From Mucilaginibacter sp. dw_454 (GTDB lineage: Bacteria > Bacteroidota > Bacteroidia > Sphingobacteriales > Sphingobacteriaceae), in NCBI RefSeq assembly GCF_018449775.1, contig NZ_JAAVVB010000001.1, forward strand, positions 248,001 through 312,000: 64,000 nucleotides of DNA. The letters are read 5' to 3'. Below the pieces are notes generated by a model. It was not told where the DNA came from. It saw only the letters and a program-made list of their open reading frames with translations, and did no database searches. This document shows, piece by piece, positions 17,675 through 27,287 of this stretch. The position numbers and the translations under genes are program-made. Every line of letters starts with the position of its first letter. The first letter of the stretch is position 1.

Positions 17675-18858
17675 AGGATCGGTAATGAAATAGTAAATAA
17701 GGTGCCCTGGTTCACTTCGCTTTTAAAGCTCACCTGGCCATGCATCAGGTCGGCATACCGGGCAACGATATTCAGTCCCAGGCCGGTGCCGGGTATATTG
17801 CCCGTGTTATGCGCACGGAAGAAAGCTTCAAATAAATGTTTCTGGTCAGCTTCCGGTATGCCGATACCGTTATCCTTAATGGTAACCTGGCATCCCTGTT
17901 CGCTGATCTCCGTATTAAATTCAATAAACGTGTTTTCCCCGGAATATTTAATGGCGTTGCCGATCAGGTTGACCACGCAGTTTTTGAGCAGGTTCTGATC
18001 CAGCCGGACCATATGCTGCGTGCCGGTATGCTGGTAGATAATGTTTTGGTTCTGTTTGGCCAGCAGCTGCATTTCTTCGGTGATCTCTTCTGCCAGTTTG
18101 ACCAGGTCAAAGCTGCTGAAAGCCGGTTCTACTTTTCCCGCTTCCAGTTTTTCAAGGGAAAGAAAATCATTTAAGATAGCCGTCAGGTTGCCTACCGCGT
18201 TTTTGATCTTGCCGACGTGTTTGCTGATATTGGGGTTCCCGTAAGACAGGGCGTATTTCTCGATCAGGGAGGCGGATAGTTGTACCGCGCTCAGCGGGGT
18301 CCGGAACTCGTGGGAGGCCATCGACACGAACCGGCTCTTTAAGATCCCGAGTTCCTTTTCTTTTTCCAGGGATTCACTGACCTCTTCTTTGGCCAGTTCC
18401 AGGGCTTGTACCAGGCGTTGCAGGCTCTGGGTCCTTTCGGCCACCTGTTCTTCCAGGTGCGCGGCGTATTGTTTCAATTGCTCTTCCGCTTCTTTTTCCC
18501 GGCTCAGGTCATGGATAAAACCGGTGTAGATATTTCTGCCGGAATAAGCGACGTCGCTTACGCCCAGCCGGAAAGGGAAAATAGAGCCATCTTTCCGCAA
18601 GCCTTTTACTTCCCGGCCGACACCAATGATATGCGGCTGCCCGGTACGCTGGTAACGTGCCAGGTATTCATCATGCTGCTCTTTATCCGGCGGCGGCATC
18701 AGCATGGAAACGTTTTTGCCGATGACCTCTTCGGGTGTATACTGAAACAATTTGCAGCCCGACGGGTTGATAGATTCAATGCAGCCCCGGTTGTCAATGG
18801 TAATGATGCCATCGATGGCGTTCGCAATAATAGCTTTCAAAAGGGCCGCATTTTCCAT
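17671..18858 (-). CDS. FixL-like heme-PAS histidine kinase
   Basis: A 395-residue soluble kinase: PAS domain (about 8-118), coiled coil (about 120-170), HisKA with H183 in SMASHEFRTP, and HATPase_c to the end. The PAS core closely follows FixL: NVSMLMPPPD, then QHDEY with H62, and IIGVGREVKG with R82. The H-to-R distance of 20 residues and an intermediate His at +14 match the heme ligand His200, Arg220 and His214 of Bradyrhizobium FixL, so heme-based O2 sensing is likely. I chose ATG 18858 because a -7 element GATATTTG lies five bases upstream and gives a predicted leaderless mRNA; an earlier non-ATG start would precede the promoter. Its partner gene overlaps by 4 bp. Confidence 0.9.
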   Translation of the reverse strand: MENAALLKAIIANAIDGIITIDNRGCIESINPSGCKLFQYTPEEVIGKNVSMLMPPPDKEQHDEYLARYQRTGQPHIIGVGREVKGLRKDGSIFPFRLGVSDVAYSGRNIYTGFIHDLSREKEAEEQLKQYAAHLEEQVAERTQSLQRLVQALELAKEEVSESLEKEKELGILKSRFVSMASHEFRTPLSAVQLSASLIEKYALSYGNPNISKHVGKIKNAVGNLTAILNDFLSLEKLEAGKVEPAFSSFDLVKLAEEITEEMQLLAKQNQNIIYQHTGTQHMVRLDQNLLKNCVVNLIGNAIKYSGENTFIEFNTEISEQGCQVTIKDNGIGIPEADQKHLFEAFFRAHNTGNIPGTGLGLNIVARYADLMHGQVSFKSEVNQGTLFTISLPIL

Positions 18859-18863
18859 AATCG

Positions 18864-18928
18864 CAAATATCAAGATTACAAGTCATACAAAATATAATTA
18901 ATTTCAGGTGAAAAAGTGATCGTGGTCA
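18864..18928 (-). promoter_or_regulatory. FNR-type box and promoter for the FixL-like kinase
   Basis: On the minus strand box TGACCACGATCA (18928-18917) is exactly 57 bp from -7 GATATTTG starting at 18871. The start codon at 18858 coincides with the predicted transcription start, so the sensor-regulator pair would be part of its own regulon. Confidence 0.65.
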
Positions 18929-18978
18929 TTTTTTAAACCCTGTTGGCTGTTATTTGCGCTTTCTCTGCACGTTTAAGG

Positions 18979-19048
18979 TGACGCATATCATCCTTATCCT
19001 GATAATGATGATGATCATTTTTTGGGAACCGCCCCTCGCTTAACTTTA
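18979..19048 (+). promoter_or_regulatory. FNR-type boxes and promoter for phosphoketolase
   Basis: Boxes TGACGCATATCA (18979-18990) and TGATGATGATCA (19006-19017, with a T-run) precede -7 TAACTTTA at 19041. The second box is at the 35-bp spacing, the first at 62. ATG is at 19080. Confidence 0.65.
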
Positions 19049-19079
19049 CCAACACCGCTACATAAATTCAAGATCAAAA

Positions 19080-21464
19080 ATGGAATCATCAGCAATCAAT
19101 ATACCTGAAAACCCCTTGCCGCCCGGGCTGTTGCAACAAATGAACGCCTATTGGCGGGCCGCCAATTACCTGTCTGTAGGGCAGCTCTATTTGCGGAACA
19201 ACCCTTTACTGAAAGAACCGCTGAAACTGGAGCATGTCAAAAATATGCTGCTGGGCCATTGGGGGACCACGCCCGGCCAGAACTTTATTTATACCCACCT
19301 TAACCGGATCATCAGGGCATACGACCTGAACATGATCTATGTTTCCGGTCCGGGTCATGGCGGGCCGGCGGTAGTTGCCGGAACCTATTTAGAGGGCACC
19401 TATACCGAAGTTTATCCGAATATCACCCAGGATGAAGAAGGGCTGAAAAGGCTGTTCACCCAGTTTTCTTATCCCGGCGGGATCTCCAGCCACGCGTCAC
19501 CGCAAACACCCGGCTCGATCCATGAAGGCGGCGAACTGGGGTATTCTTTAAGCCACTCTTTTGGAGCAGTGATGGATAACCCGGACCTGGTCGTCGCCTG
19601 CGTAGTCGGCGATGGGGAAGCCGAAACGGGGCCATTGGCTACCGCCTGGCATTCCAATAAATTCCTGAACCCGCTAACGGATGGAACGGTGCTGCCCATC
19701 CTGCACCTGAACGGCTATAAAATTTCAAACCCTACGGTGCTGGCCCGCATCAGTCACGAAGAACTGGAGCAACTGTTCCGGGGCTATGGCTGGAACCCCA
19801 TCTTTGTTGAAGGCGATGAACCGGAACAAATGCACCGGGACATGGCAGCTGCCCTGGACTACGCGGTGGACCGGATCAAACAGGTCAAATATGATGCGGA
19901 ACACCCGAACGGGCAGCGTCCGCGCTGGCCGATGATCATCTTGCGGTCACCCAAAGGCTGGACGGGCCCCAAAGTAGTGGATGGCTACCAGATCGAAGGC
20001 AACTTCCGGGCGCACCAGATCCCGCTGGCCGTTTCGGCATCAGCACCTGCGGAACATCTGCAAATCCTGGAAAGCTGGATGAAAAGTTATAAGCCCGAAG
20101 AGCTGTTTGACGAAGCAGGTAAACTATTGCCGGAACTGCAGGCTTTGGCGCCGGAAGGCGAGCGCCGGATGGGCGCCAACCCGCACGCTAACGGCGGCAA
20201 CTTATTGCGCGATCTGCGCCTGCCTGATTTCCGGAACTACGCGGTAACCGTGGAGGCGCCAGGCGCAGACGGTGAAGGCGATACTTATGTCAGCGGCCGC
20301 TTCCTGCGTGATGTGATCAAAGAGAACCAGGAAAAACGCAACTTTAGGATCTTCGGCCCGGATGAAACGGTATCTAACCGCCTCGATATTATATTCGAAG
20401 CGACCAACCGCCAATGGGACGCGCCTATTGCCGAACATGACGAGTTCCTTGCTGCCGATGGCAGCGTAATGGAAATGCTGAGCGAGCACCAGTGCGAAGG
20501 CTGGCTGGAAGGCTACCTGCTGACCGGCAGGCACGGCTTATTCAATTGCTACGAAGCCTTTATCCATATCGTCGATTCCATGTTTAACCAGCATGCCAAA
20601 TGGCTGAAGGCCAGTTCTGAGCTCTCCTGGCGGCGCAAGATCGCCTCGCTCAATATTTTATTAACGTCCACCGTATGGCGACAGGACCATAATGGCTTTA
20701 CCCACCAGGACCCGGGCTTTATCGATCATGTGGTGAATAAAAAAGCGACCATCGTGCGGGTCTATTTACCGCCCGACGCCAACTGTTTATTATCAGTCAT
20801 GGACCATTGCCTGCGCAGCTATCATTATGTGAACGTCATCGTAGCCGGCAAGCACCCGGCGCCGCAATGGCTGAACATGGAACAGGCCGTGGCGCATTGT
20901 ACCCGTGGTATCGGCATCTGGGATTTTGCGAGCAATGACCAGGAAGCGGAGCCCGATGTAGTTATGGCCTGTAGCGGTGATGTACCTACGCTGGAAATCC
21001 TGGCTGCGGTTTCCATCTTAAGAGAGCATTTGCCGGAACTGAAGATCAGGGTCATCAATGTGGTCGACCTTTTCAAGCTGGAGAAGAGCACCGAGCATAC
21101 GCATGGACTGACCGACAAGGACTATAACGAACTCTTCACGACGGATAAACCGGTGATCTTCGCCTTCCATGGTTACCCCTGGCTGGTACACCGCCTGACT
21201 TATAACCGCGCGAATAATGTAAATATGCATGTGCGCGGCTATAAAGAAGAAGGTACTATCACGACTTCTTTTGACATGACCGTACTGAACGAGATGGATC
21301 GCTTCCACCTGGTGATGGATGTGATCGACCGCCTGCCGCAAACCGGCAGCAAAGGGGTTTATCTCAAACAACAGCTTCAGGATAAACTGATCGAACATAA
21401 ACATTATATCAACACGAATGGCAAGGATATGCCCGAAATACTGAACTGGAAATGGAAAGCATAA
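19080..21464 (+). CDS. xfp: Xylulose-5-phosphate/fructose-6-phosphate phosphoketolase
   Basis: A 794-residue thiamine-diphosphate enzyme that cleaves xylulose-5-P or fructose-6-P with phosphate, giving acetyl phosphate and a shorter sugar phosphate. Family motifs include [36 protein letters not shown] (ThDP binding) and [12 protein letters not shown]. The length is typical (about 790). Acetyl phosphate can feed the AckA of the same regulon to make ATP without oxygen. It starts a run of five tightly packed or overlapping genes (to 26543). Confidence 0.96.
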   Translation: MESSAINIPENPLPPGLLQQMNAYWRAANYLSVGQLYLRNNPLLKEPLKLEHVKNMLLGHWGTTPGQNFIYTHLNRIIRAYDLNMIYVSGPGHGGPAVVAGTYLEGTYTEVYPNITQDEEGLKRLFTQFSYPGGISSHASPQTPGSIHEGGELGYSLSHSFGAVMDNPDLVVACVVGDGEAETGPLATAWHSNKFLNPLTDGTVLPILHLNGYKISNPTVLARISHEELEQLFRGYGWNPIFVEGDEPEQMHRDMAAALDYAVDRIKQVKYDAEHPNGQRPRWPMIILRSPKGWTGPKVVDGYQIEGNFRAHQIPLAVSASAPAEHLQILESWMKSYKPEELFDEAGKLLPELQALAPEGERRMGANPHANGGNLLRDLRLPDFRNYAVTVEAPGADGEGDTYVSGRFLRDVIKENQEKRNFRIFGPDETVSNRLDIIFEATNRQWDAPIAEHDEFLAADGSVMEMLSEHQCEGWLEGYLLTGRHGLFNCYEAFIHIVDSMFNQHAKWLKASSELSWRRKIASLNILLTSTVWRQDHNGFTHQDPGFIDHVVNKKATIVRVYLPPDANCLLSVMDHCLRSYHYVNVIVAGKHPAPQWLNMEQAVAHCTRGIGIWDFASNDQEAEPDVVMACSGDVPTLEILAAVSILREHLPELKIRVINVVDLFKLEKSTEHTHGLTDKDYNELFTTDKPVIFAFHGYPWLVHRLTYNRANNVNMHVRGYKEEGTITTSFDMTVLNEMDRFHLVMDVIDRLPQTGSKGVYLKQQLQDKLIEHKHYINTNGKDMPEILNWKWKA

Positions 21465-21475
21465 AACAGGGCGGG

Positions 21476-21853
21476 ATGCGCCGTTATTATAAATATTACC
21501 GGGTAAATTTAAACGATACCGCCGTTACCGAAATCCCGGTTAACGACTTTAAACCCGTCAGCGCCAAACCTTCAGGTACGCTGACCCTGGACCGGGATAG
21601 CTTGCTGTTCAGCGATATCGGGCAGGCGATGGAGAAGGCAAAAGATGGTGCGCAGGCTTATATTGCGCAACTGATCGAAAGGGGAGCGGAAGGTTTGCCG
21701 GAACTGCTGCAGTACCGGATGGATCATTATGAGGACCTGAACATTAACCTGGTGGATGCCAATATCCAAAAAGAAGAAATTGAAATGCTGACCGATCCCA
21801 GCTTTGCATATAAACCTTATAAAATATCGCCTGACTACAATGACCAGCAATGA
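21476..21853 (+). CDS. Hypothetical protein between phosphoketolase and the phosphorylase-like gene
   Basis: A 125-residue soluble protein; an earlier ATG at 21452 would overlap xfp by 13 bp and is equally possible. No family recognised. The middle is helical and charged (a segment AMEKAKDGAQAYIAQLIERG) and the C-terminal third contains DLNINLVDANIQKEEIE, with no membrane segments. The next gene begins 14 bp before its stop, so it is embedded in the operon and likely co-translated. A regulatory or partner role for phosphoketolase or the phosphorylase-like protein is possible but unsupported. Confidence 0.65.
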   Translation: MRRYYKYYRVNLNDTAVTEIPVNDFKPVSAKPSGTLTLDRDSLLFSDIGQAMEKAKDGAQAYIAQLIERGAEGLPELLQYRMDHYEDLNINLVDANIQKEEIEMLTDPSFAYKPYKISPDYNDQQ

Positions 21854-23498
21854 AATTTTCGGCTATACGCCGGATGAAAAATACAATACCCCTGTCGCTT
21901 ATTTTTCCATGGAATTCGCGATCGATCAGTCACTTAAAATTTATAGCGGCGGACTGGGGTTTCTGGCCGGTTCGCACCTGCGCAGCGCCTATGAACGGAA
22001 ACAAAACCTGGTCGGGGTCGGTATGCTTTGGAAATATGGCTATTACGACCAGGGCCGGGACGGCAATGGCCTGATGAAGCCGGAATTCATTGAAAAGGAT
22101 TATTCGTTCTTACAGGATACCGGGATCATATTTACGGTAACCGTGCACGATGCGCCTGTCCACGTGAGGGCCTGGCTGCTGAAACCGGAAACATTCGGAT
22201 CAGCGCCCCTGTTGCTGTTAAGTACAGACGTGCCGGAAAACGATGAACTTTCCAGATCGATCACCCACAGCCTGTACGATCCTAATGAAACGACCCGGAT
22301 CGCCCAAACCATTGTTTTAGGTATTGGCGGCGCTATGTTGCTGGATAGGTTAGGTATGGAGCCGGAGGTTTACCATATGAACGAAGGGCATTCGGTTTCC
22401 CTGAATTTTTACCTGCTCAGCAAATATAAAAGCCTGGAAGAAGTGAAAAAGCGGGTCGTCTTTACCACGCATACGCCGGAGATGGCGGGTAACGAAGCGC
22501 ATAGCTATGACCTGCTCAAAGAAATGTCGTTTTTCTATCACCTGCAGGCGCACGAGGCCAGGTCTATACTGGGCCTGGAGGGAGATAATTTTAATTATAC
22601 CCTGGCGGCGCTCAAGTTTGCCCGGAAAGCGAACGGCGTTTCCAAACTGCACGGCGGGGTCGCCCGGCAGATGTGGGGCAGCAATCCGGGCGTTTGCGAG
22701 ATCATCTCCATCACCAATGCGCAGAATAAAGCCTATTGGGCGGATCCGCTGATCGACCAGGCTATGGCCGCTGATCAGGATGAAGCGATCATTAACCGGA
22801 AAAAGGAACTCAAACGGGAATTATTCAAAGTAGTGGCCGATCAATGCGGCAAACTTTTTAAAGAAGGGGTGTTGACCATCGTCTGGGCCAGGCGCTTTGC
22901 GGGCTATAAACGGGCCGACCTGCTGATGCGGGACTGGGACCGGTTTATGGCCCTGGTTAATAACAGCGCTCTCCCCGTACAAATCATCTGGGCGGGAAAG
23001 CCTTACCCGGAAGATATGGAGAGCATTGGACTGTTCAACCAGATCATCAGCAGGGCAAAACCATTCGCTAACTGCGCCGTGCTGACGGGGTATGAACTCG
23101 GCTTATCCGCCTTGTTAAAAAAAGGATCGGATGTCTGGCTGAACAATCCAAGGATGTACCGGGAGGCTTCGGGCACCAGCGGGATGACCGCTGCCATGAA
23201 CGGCAGTATCAACCTGTCATTGCCTGACGGCTGGGTACCCGAGTTTGCCAAAGATGGGGAAAACGCTTTCCTGATCCGGCCCGCAGCCGATGAACTCCCC
23301 GTAACGGAAAAGGACCGCCTGGAAAACCTGAGCCTGATGGATACGCTGGAACAGACCGTTATACCGATGTATTATAACGAGAAAAAGCATTGGCTCAGCA
23401 TCATTAAAAAGGCGGCAAGGGATGTCGTTCCGGCGTTTGAAGCCGGCCGGATGGTGCGGGAGTACCAGGAACAATTATATGCCCCCTCAACCACATAA
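21840..23498 (+). CDS. Short alpha-glucan phosphorylase-like protein lacking the PLP lysine
   Basis: A 552-residue GT35-like protein of the short alpha-glucan phosphorylase type (TIGR02094-like). Family features are clear: VAYFSMEFAID at the start, SGGLGFLAG, YHMNEGHS, FTTHTPEMAGNE, VWARRFAGYKRADLL and EASGTSGM near the end. The usual PLP-anchoring lysine in GTSGMK is Thr450 here (GTSGMTAAMNG). Without it normal phosphorolysis with PLP is doubtful; the protein may be a different glycosyl transferase or a binding protein. It overlaps its neighbours on both sides. Start ATG 21840 (MTSNEIFGY) is chosen over an earlier in-frame ATG. Confidence 0.8.
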   Translation: MTSNEIFGYTPDEKYNTPVAYFSMEFAIDQSLKIYSGGLGFLAGSHLRSAYERKQNLVGVGMLWKYGYYDQGRDGNGLMKPEFIEKDYSFLQDTGIIFTVTVHDAPVHVRAWLLKPETFGSAPLLLLSTDVPENDELSRSITHSLYDPNETTRIAQTIVLGIGGAMLLDRLGMEPEVYHMNEGHSVSLNFYLLSKYKSLEEVKKRVVFTTHTPEMAGNEAHSYDLLKEMSFFYHLQAHEARSILGLEGDNFNYTLAALKFARKANGVSKLHGGVARQMWGSNPGVCEIISITNAQNKAYWADPLIDQAMAADQDEAIINRKKELKRELFKVVADQCGKLFKEGVLTIVWARRFAGYKRADLLMRDWDRFMALVNNSALPVQIIWAGKPYPEDMESIGLFNQIISRAKPFANCAVLTGYELGLSALLKKGSDVWLNNPRMYREASGTSGMTAAMNGSINLSLPDGWVPEFAKDGENAFLIRPAADELPVTEKDRLENLSLMDTLEQTVIPMYYNEKKHWLSIIKKAARDVVPAFEAGRMVREYQEQLYAPSTT

Positions 23499-26043
23499 AT
23501 TGGAAAATAACAAAGATACCGCGCCGGGTAGTTTCTGGCATTTAAGCGAAGCAGAAGCCACAAGCGGCCTCAACTGCAGTAACAAAGGGCTGAGCGGACA
23601 GGAAGCGGCCGTAAGGCGCAAACAATACGGCCCCAATACGATCAAAGCCAATGGCCGGTCATCCGGCTTTTTTTTATTTCTGTCGCAGTTCAAAAGCCCG
23701 GTTACGATCATGCTGATCGTAGCGGCACTATTGTCAGCGGGGCTGGGTGATGTGGCCGATACGGTGATTATACTGACGATCGTTCTGATCAGCAGCCTGC
23801 TGGGCTTTTGGCAGGAGCGCGGCGCGGCCAACGCGGTAGCTGAACTCTTAAAAATGGTGGCCCTGCATTGCGCGGTACTCCGGGACGGAAAGTCACGGGA
23901 AATCTCTTTGGACGGGGTAGTTCCAGGCGACATCGTGCTTTTGTCGGCCGGTGATGTCATCCCGGCGGACAGCCTGATCCTGGACTCGCAGGAACTTTTC
24001 GTGGATGAGGCCGCCTTTACCGGCGAAACCTACCCGGTAGAAAAGAATGCGGGCGTACTACCCGCCGATACGCCGCTGGCCAAACGAACGAACGCGCTCT
24101 TTATGGGTAGTCACGTGATCAGCGGAAAGGCCAGTGTGCTGGTGATGAAAACCGGCTTGCAAACCGAGTTCGGGAAAATATCTGCCGGACTGCAGGCTAA
24201 GGTTCCTGAAACCGATTTTGAAAAAGGCATCCGCAAGTTTGGGTATATGCTGATGGAGATCACGCTGGTTTTGGTGCTCGTCATCTTCGCGATCAATGTC
24301 TTCCTGCATAAACCGGTGCTGGACTCTTTTTTGTTTTCCCTGGCGCTGGCCGTGGGCTTAACGCCGCAGTTGCTGCCGGCCATTATCAGCGTTAACCTGG
24401 CCACCGGCGCGCGGCGGATGGCTAAGCAAAAGGTCATCGTTAAACGCTTATCGTCTATCCAGAACTTTGGCAGCATGGATATTTTATGCTCGGATAAGAC
24501 CGGCACGATCACCGCGGGCAAGGTGAAGCTGAAAGATACGCTGGACAGTAACGGACAGCACAGTGACAAGGTTTTGCAATATGCCTGGCTGAACGCCTCG
24601 CTGCAGCAGGGTTTTCATAACCCGATCGATGAGGCGATCTGCCTGGGTCATAAAGGGGCGAAGCCCGCTTATACGGTTCAGACGGAAATTCCTTACGATT
24701 TTATCCGCAAAAGACTAACGATACAGGTTAAAAACGGAAAAGAAAATTTCGCCGTTACCAAGGGCGCGCTGCGCATTGTCCTGGACATTTGTACCAAAAT
24801 AGAATCCGGCGATGGTAAAGTAAGCAGTCTTGTTGCAGGCAAAGAAGCGATACTCAAGCAATACGAGGCTTTAAGCGCGGCTGGGTTCAGAACCTTAGGG
24901 GTCGCCTATAAACCCGGCGATGCAGCTAAGGATTTCACCAAGGCCGATGAAAAGGACATGGTCTTCCTCGGCTTTATTACTTTGTTTGACCCGCCAAAAC
25001 CCGGCGTGGCCGCTACGCTGGGTAAGCTCAATAACCTCGGCGTGAAGCTCAAAATCATCACCGGCGATAATGCGCTGGTGGCGAAAAGCCTGGCTTTGCA
25101 GATCGGTATTGAAAAACCCCTTATCCTGACTGGTTCAGCCATGCAGAAAATGAGCAATGCCGCCCTGAGCCACCAGGCACCGCTGACCGATATTTTTGCG
25201 GAAGTAGAGCCCAATCAAAAGGAACGTATTATTATCCTGTTGAAAAAAGCGGGCCATGTGGTTGGCTTCATGGGCGACGGGATCAATGATGCGCCGGCAT
25301 TGCATACCGCTGATGTCGGTATCTCGGTAGATACCGCGGTGGATGTCGCCAAGGAAGCGGCGGATATCGTGCTATTGAGCCGCGACCTGGACGTGCTGGT
25401 CGATGGGATCATCGAAGGCCGTAAGACTTTTGCCAATACCATGAAGTATATTTTCATGGCGACCAGCGCCAATTTCGGCAATATGTTCAGTATGGCGGGC
25501 GCATCCCTGTTCCTGAAATTCCTGCCTTTATTGCCCAAGCAGATCCTGCTCACGAATTTAATGACCGACTTTCCCGAAATGACCATCGCGACCGACCGGG
25601 TCGATGCGCTGAATATCCAGTCGCCCCAGCGCTGGGACCTGGGCTTTATCAAACGCTTTATGATCACTTTCGGACTCCTCAGCTCGGTATTCGATTACCT
25701 GACCTTTGGCGTCTTGCTATATGTATTTCACGCTGGCGAACTCACTTTTCAGACAGGTTGGTTTGTTGAATCGGTTGTTTCTGCTACCCTGATCGTATTG
25801 GTGGTCCGCACCCGGCTGCCATTTTTCAAAAGCCTGCCGGGTAAGTTCCTGCTGATCGCCACGCTCGCTGTCCTGCTGCTGGTGCTGATCTTGCCGCTTA
25901 CGCCGGTAGCTTTATGGTTCGGCTTTACCCGCTTACCCCTGGGTTATTATGGTTGGATGCTGCTGATCATCAGCGCTTACCTGGCTACCGCCGAACTGGC
26001 TAAACGCTGGTTCTACCGGAAGATGACAACCGGGAACACATGA
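23479..26043 (+). CDS. mgtA: Magnesium-translocating P-type ATPase (MgtA-like)
   Basis: An 854-residue P3B-type ATPase. An N-terminal cation ATPase domain, actuator [10 protein letters not shown] (TGE motif), phosphorylation motif DKTGTITAG, and [11 protein letters not shown] are visible, with about ten membrane helices. The family imports Mg2+ down or against gradients; the order [10 protein letters not shown] and the C-terminal helices match MgtA. I chose ATG 23479, overlapping the previous gene by 20 bp. Its presence in a fermentation operon may meet a need for Mg2+ during ATP depletion, which is inference. The next gene starts inside its stop codon (ATGA). Confidence 0.9.
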   Translation: MPPQPHKLENNKDTAPGSFWHLSEAEATSGLNCSNKGLSGQEAAVRRKQYGPNTIKANGRSSGFFLFLSQFKSPVTIMLIVAALLSAGLGDVADTVIILTIVLISSLLGFWQERGAANAVAELLKMVALHCAVLRDGKSREISLDGVVPGDIVLLSAGDVIPADSLILDSQELFVDEAAFTGETYPVEKNAGVLPADTPLAKRTNALFMGSHVISGKASVLVMKTGLQTEFGKISAGLQAKVPETDFEKGIRKFGYMLMEITLVLVLVIFAINVFLHKPVLDSFLFSLALAVGLTPQLLPAIISVNLATGARRMAKQKVIVKRLSSIQNFGSMDILCSDKTGTITAGKVKLKDTLDSNGQHSDKVLQYAWLNASLQQGFHNPIDEAICLGHKGAKPAYTVQTEIPYDFIRKRLTIQVKNGKENFAVTKGALRIVLDICTKIESGDGKVSSLVAGKEAILKQYEALSAAGFRTLGVAYKPGDAAKDFTKADEKDMVFLGFITLFDPPKPGVAATLGKLNNLGVKLKIITGDNALVAKSLALQIGIEKPLILTGSAMQKMSNAALSHQAPLTDIFAEVEPNQKERIIILLKKAGHVVGFMGDGINDAPALHTADVGISVDTAVDVAKEAADIVLLSRDLDVLVDGIIEGRKTFANTMKYIFMATSANFGNMFSMAGASLFLKFLPLLPKQILLTNLMTDFPEMTIATDRVDALNIQSPQRWDLGFIKRFMITFGLLSSVFDYLTFGVLLYVFHAGELTFQTGWFVESVVSATLIVLVVRTRLPFFKSLPGKFLLIATLAVLLLVLILPLTPVALWFGFTRLPLGYYGWMLLIISAYLATAELAKRWFYRKMTTGNT

Positions 26044-26543
26044 AATTAAAGATGAAAGTTTCGCGGCAGCAGGCAGAAAGCCGGTTCGTTATTCAGAAAG
26101 TGCAGCCCGCTTTGCTTGGGCTTATGGATGGTTCTGTATCTACCATGGCGCCGATCTTTGCCGCCGCCGGTCTGACCGGTAAACCGCTATCCGCTTTTTT
26201 CGTAGGGTTGGCTGCTTCTTTGGGAGCCGGTGTGAGTATGGGACTGGCTGAAGGGTTAACCGATGATGGTTCCGTAACGGGCAGGGGTAAGCCCCTGATC
26301 AGGGGCAGTATTACAGGAATTGCCACCGCCATTGGCGGTATGCTGCATACTTTTCCATTCCTGATCCCTCATTTAAATATTGCGTTGAGGACGGCCTATG
26401 TTGTCGTAGCCGGCGAGCTGCTGGCTATTGCTTTTATCCGTTATAAGTTTATGAATACGCCGCTCATTAAAACGATCCTGCAGGTCATTGTTGGCGGGGC
26501 TATCGTCTTATTGATCGGACTCTACCTGGGTAATGCAGGGTAA
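26040..26543 (+). CDS. VIT1/CCC1-family membrane protein
   Basis: A 167-residue protein with about four to five membrane segments. The opening block [21 protein letters not shown] is the hallmark of the VIT/CCC1 (and EVE/erythrin) transporter family that moves Fe2+ or Mn2+. The ferritin-like or metal-binding extra domain found in larger members is absent. The ATG overlaps the mgtA stop by 4 bp, so it is the last gene of the xfp operon. Metal specificity cannot be judged. It converges with the LOG gene. Confidence 0.85.
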   Translation: MKLKMKVSRQQAESRFVIQKVQPALLGLMDGSVSTMAPIFAAAGLTGKPLSAFFVGLAASLGAGVSMGLAEGLTDDGSVTGRGKPLIRGSITGIATAIGGMLHTFPFLIPHLNIALRTAYVVVAGELLAIAFIRYKFMNTPLIKTILQVIVGGAIVLLIGLYLGNAG

Positions 26544-26552
26544 AATAAAGGT

Positions 26553-27275
26553 TTAAGCCTGTTCGAAGAGCCATTTGAACGGCCTGACCTTATTTTTGGG
26601 CTTCAGGCCATACGCTTTAATGCTTTTTTCCCGGATCAGCGCAACGGCTTCCCCGATATCGTCGGTGACCAGGAACAACCGGTTGTCGTTCTCGCCGATG
26701 GTCCCGTCCTTTTTCATTTGAGCAATATAGGCGATCAGCTCCTGGTGATAAGCTTTACCGAAAATGATGATCGGAAAGTCCTTGATCTTATGGGTTTGGA
26801 TCAGGGTCAGCGCCTCGAAGTACTCATCCATCGTGCCATACCCTCCGGGCATAACGACAAAAGCAAAGGAGTATTTGACCAACAGCACCTTCCGCAGGAA
26901 AAACTGCTTCATATACACCCATTTATCCAGGTAAGGATTGGGTTGCTGTTCTACCGGCAACTGGATATTACAGCCAACTGATCTGCCGCCAACATCACGG
27001 GCACCGCGATTGGCCGCCTCCATCAGGCCGGGCCCGCCGCCGGTCAGGATGGTGAAACCCAGCTGGGCAAATGCGGCAGCAGCTTTTCGGGTCAGCGCAT
27101 AATAAGGGTGGTCCTCTTTGAACCTAGCTGAGCCGAAAATGGTAATGCAGGGCCCGACAAAGTGCAGCGCCCGGAAGCCGTGGATCAGCTGCGTCATCGT
27201 CTGAATAGTAAACTTCAGCTCTTTCCAGCGTGACTGCGGACCGTCCAGGAATTGTATTTCAGCTTTATTGATCAT
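26553..27275 (-). CDS. LOG family (TIGR00730-type) Rossmann-fold protein
   Basis: A 240-residue protein of the LOG/lysine-decarboxylase-like family. The nucleotide-binding PGGYGTMDE motif and the preceding GGGPGLMEAANRGA segment are present. Family members act as cytokinin-riboside monophosphate phosphoribohydrolases or general nucleotide 5'-monophosphate nucleosidases. The gene starts 12 bp after the L,D-transpeptidase-like gene and probably shares its FNR-type promoter. A stress-related nucleotide-salvage role is reasonable but not shown. Confidence 0.88.
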   Translation of the reverse strand: MINKAEIQFLDGPQSRWKELKFTIQTMTQLIHGFRALHFVGPCITIFGSARFKEDHPYYALTRKAAAAFAQLGFTILTGGGPGLMEAANRGARDVGGRSVGCNIQLPVEQQPNPYLDKWVYMKQFFLRKVLLVKYSFAFVVMPGGYGTMDEYFEALTLIQTHKIKDFPIIIFGKAYHQELIAYIAQMKKDGTIGENDNRLFLVTDDIGEAVALIREKSIKAYGLKPKNKVRPFKWLFEQA

Positions 27276-27287
27276 CGGTATTGATAG

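Noticed and set aside
18917..18928. Box as a direct activator site for phosphoketolase
   Set aside because: Its distance to the phosphoketolase -7 element fits neither class, while it is exactly 57 bp from the -7 element of the FixL-like kinase.
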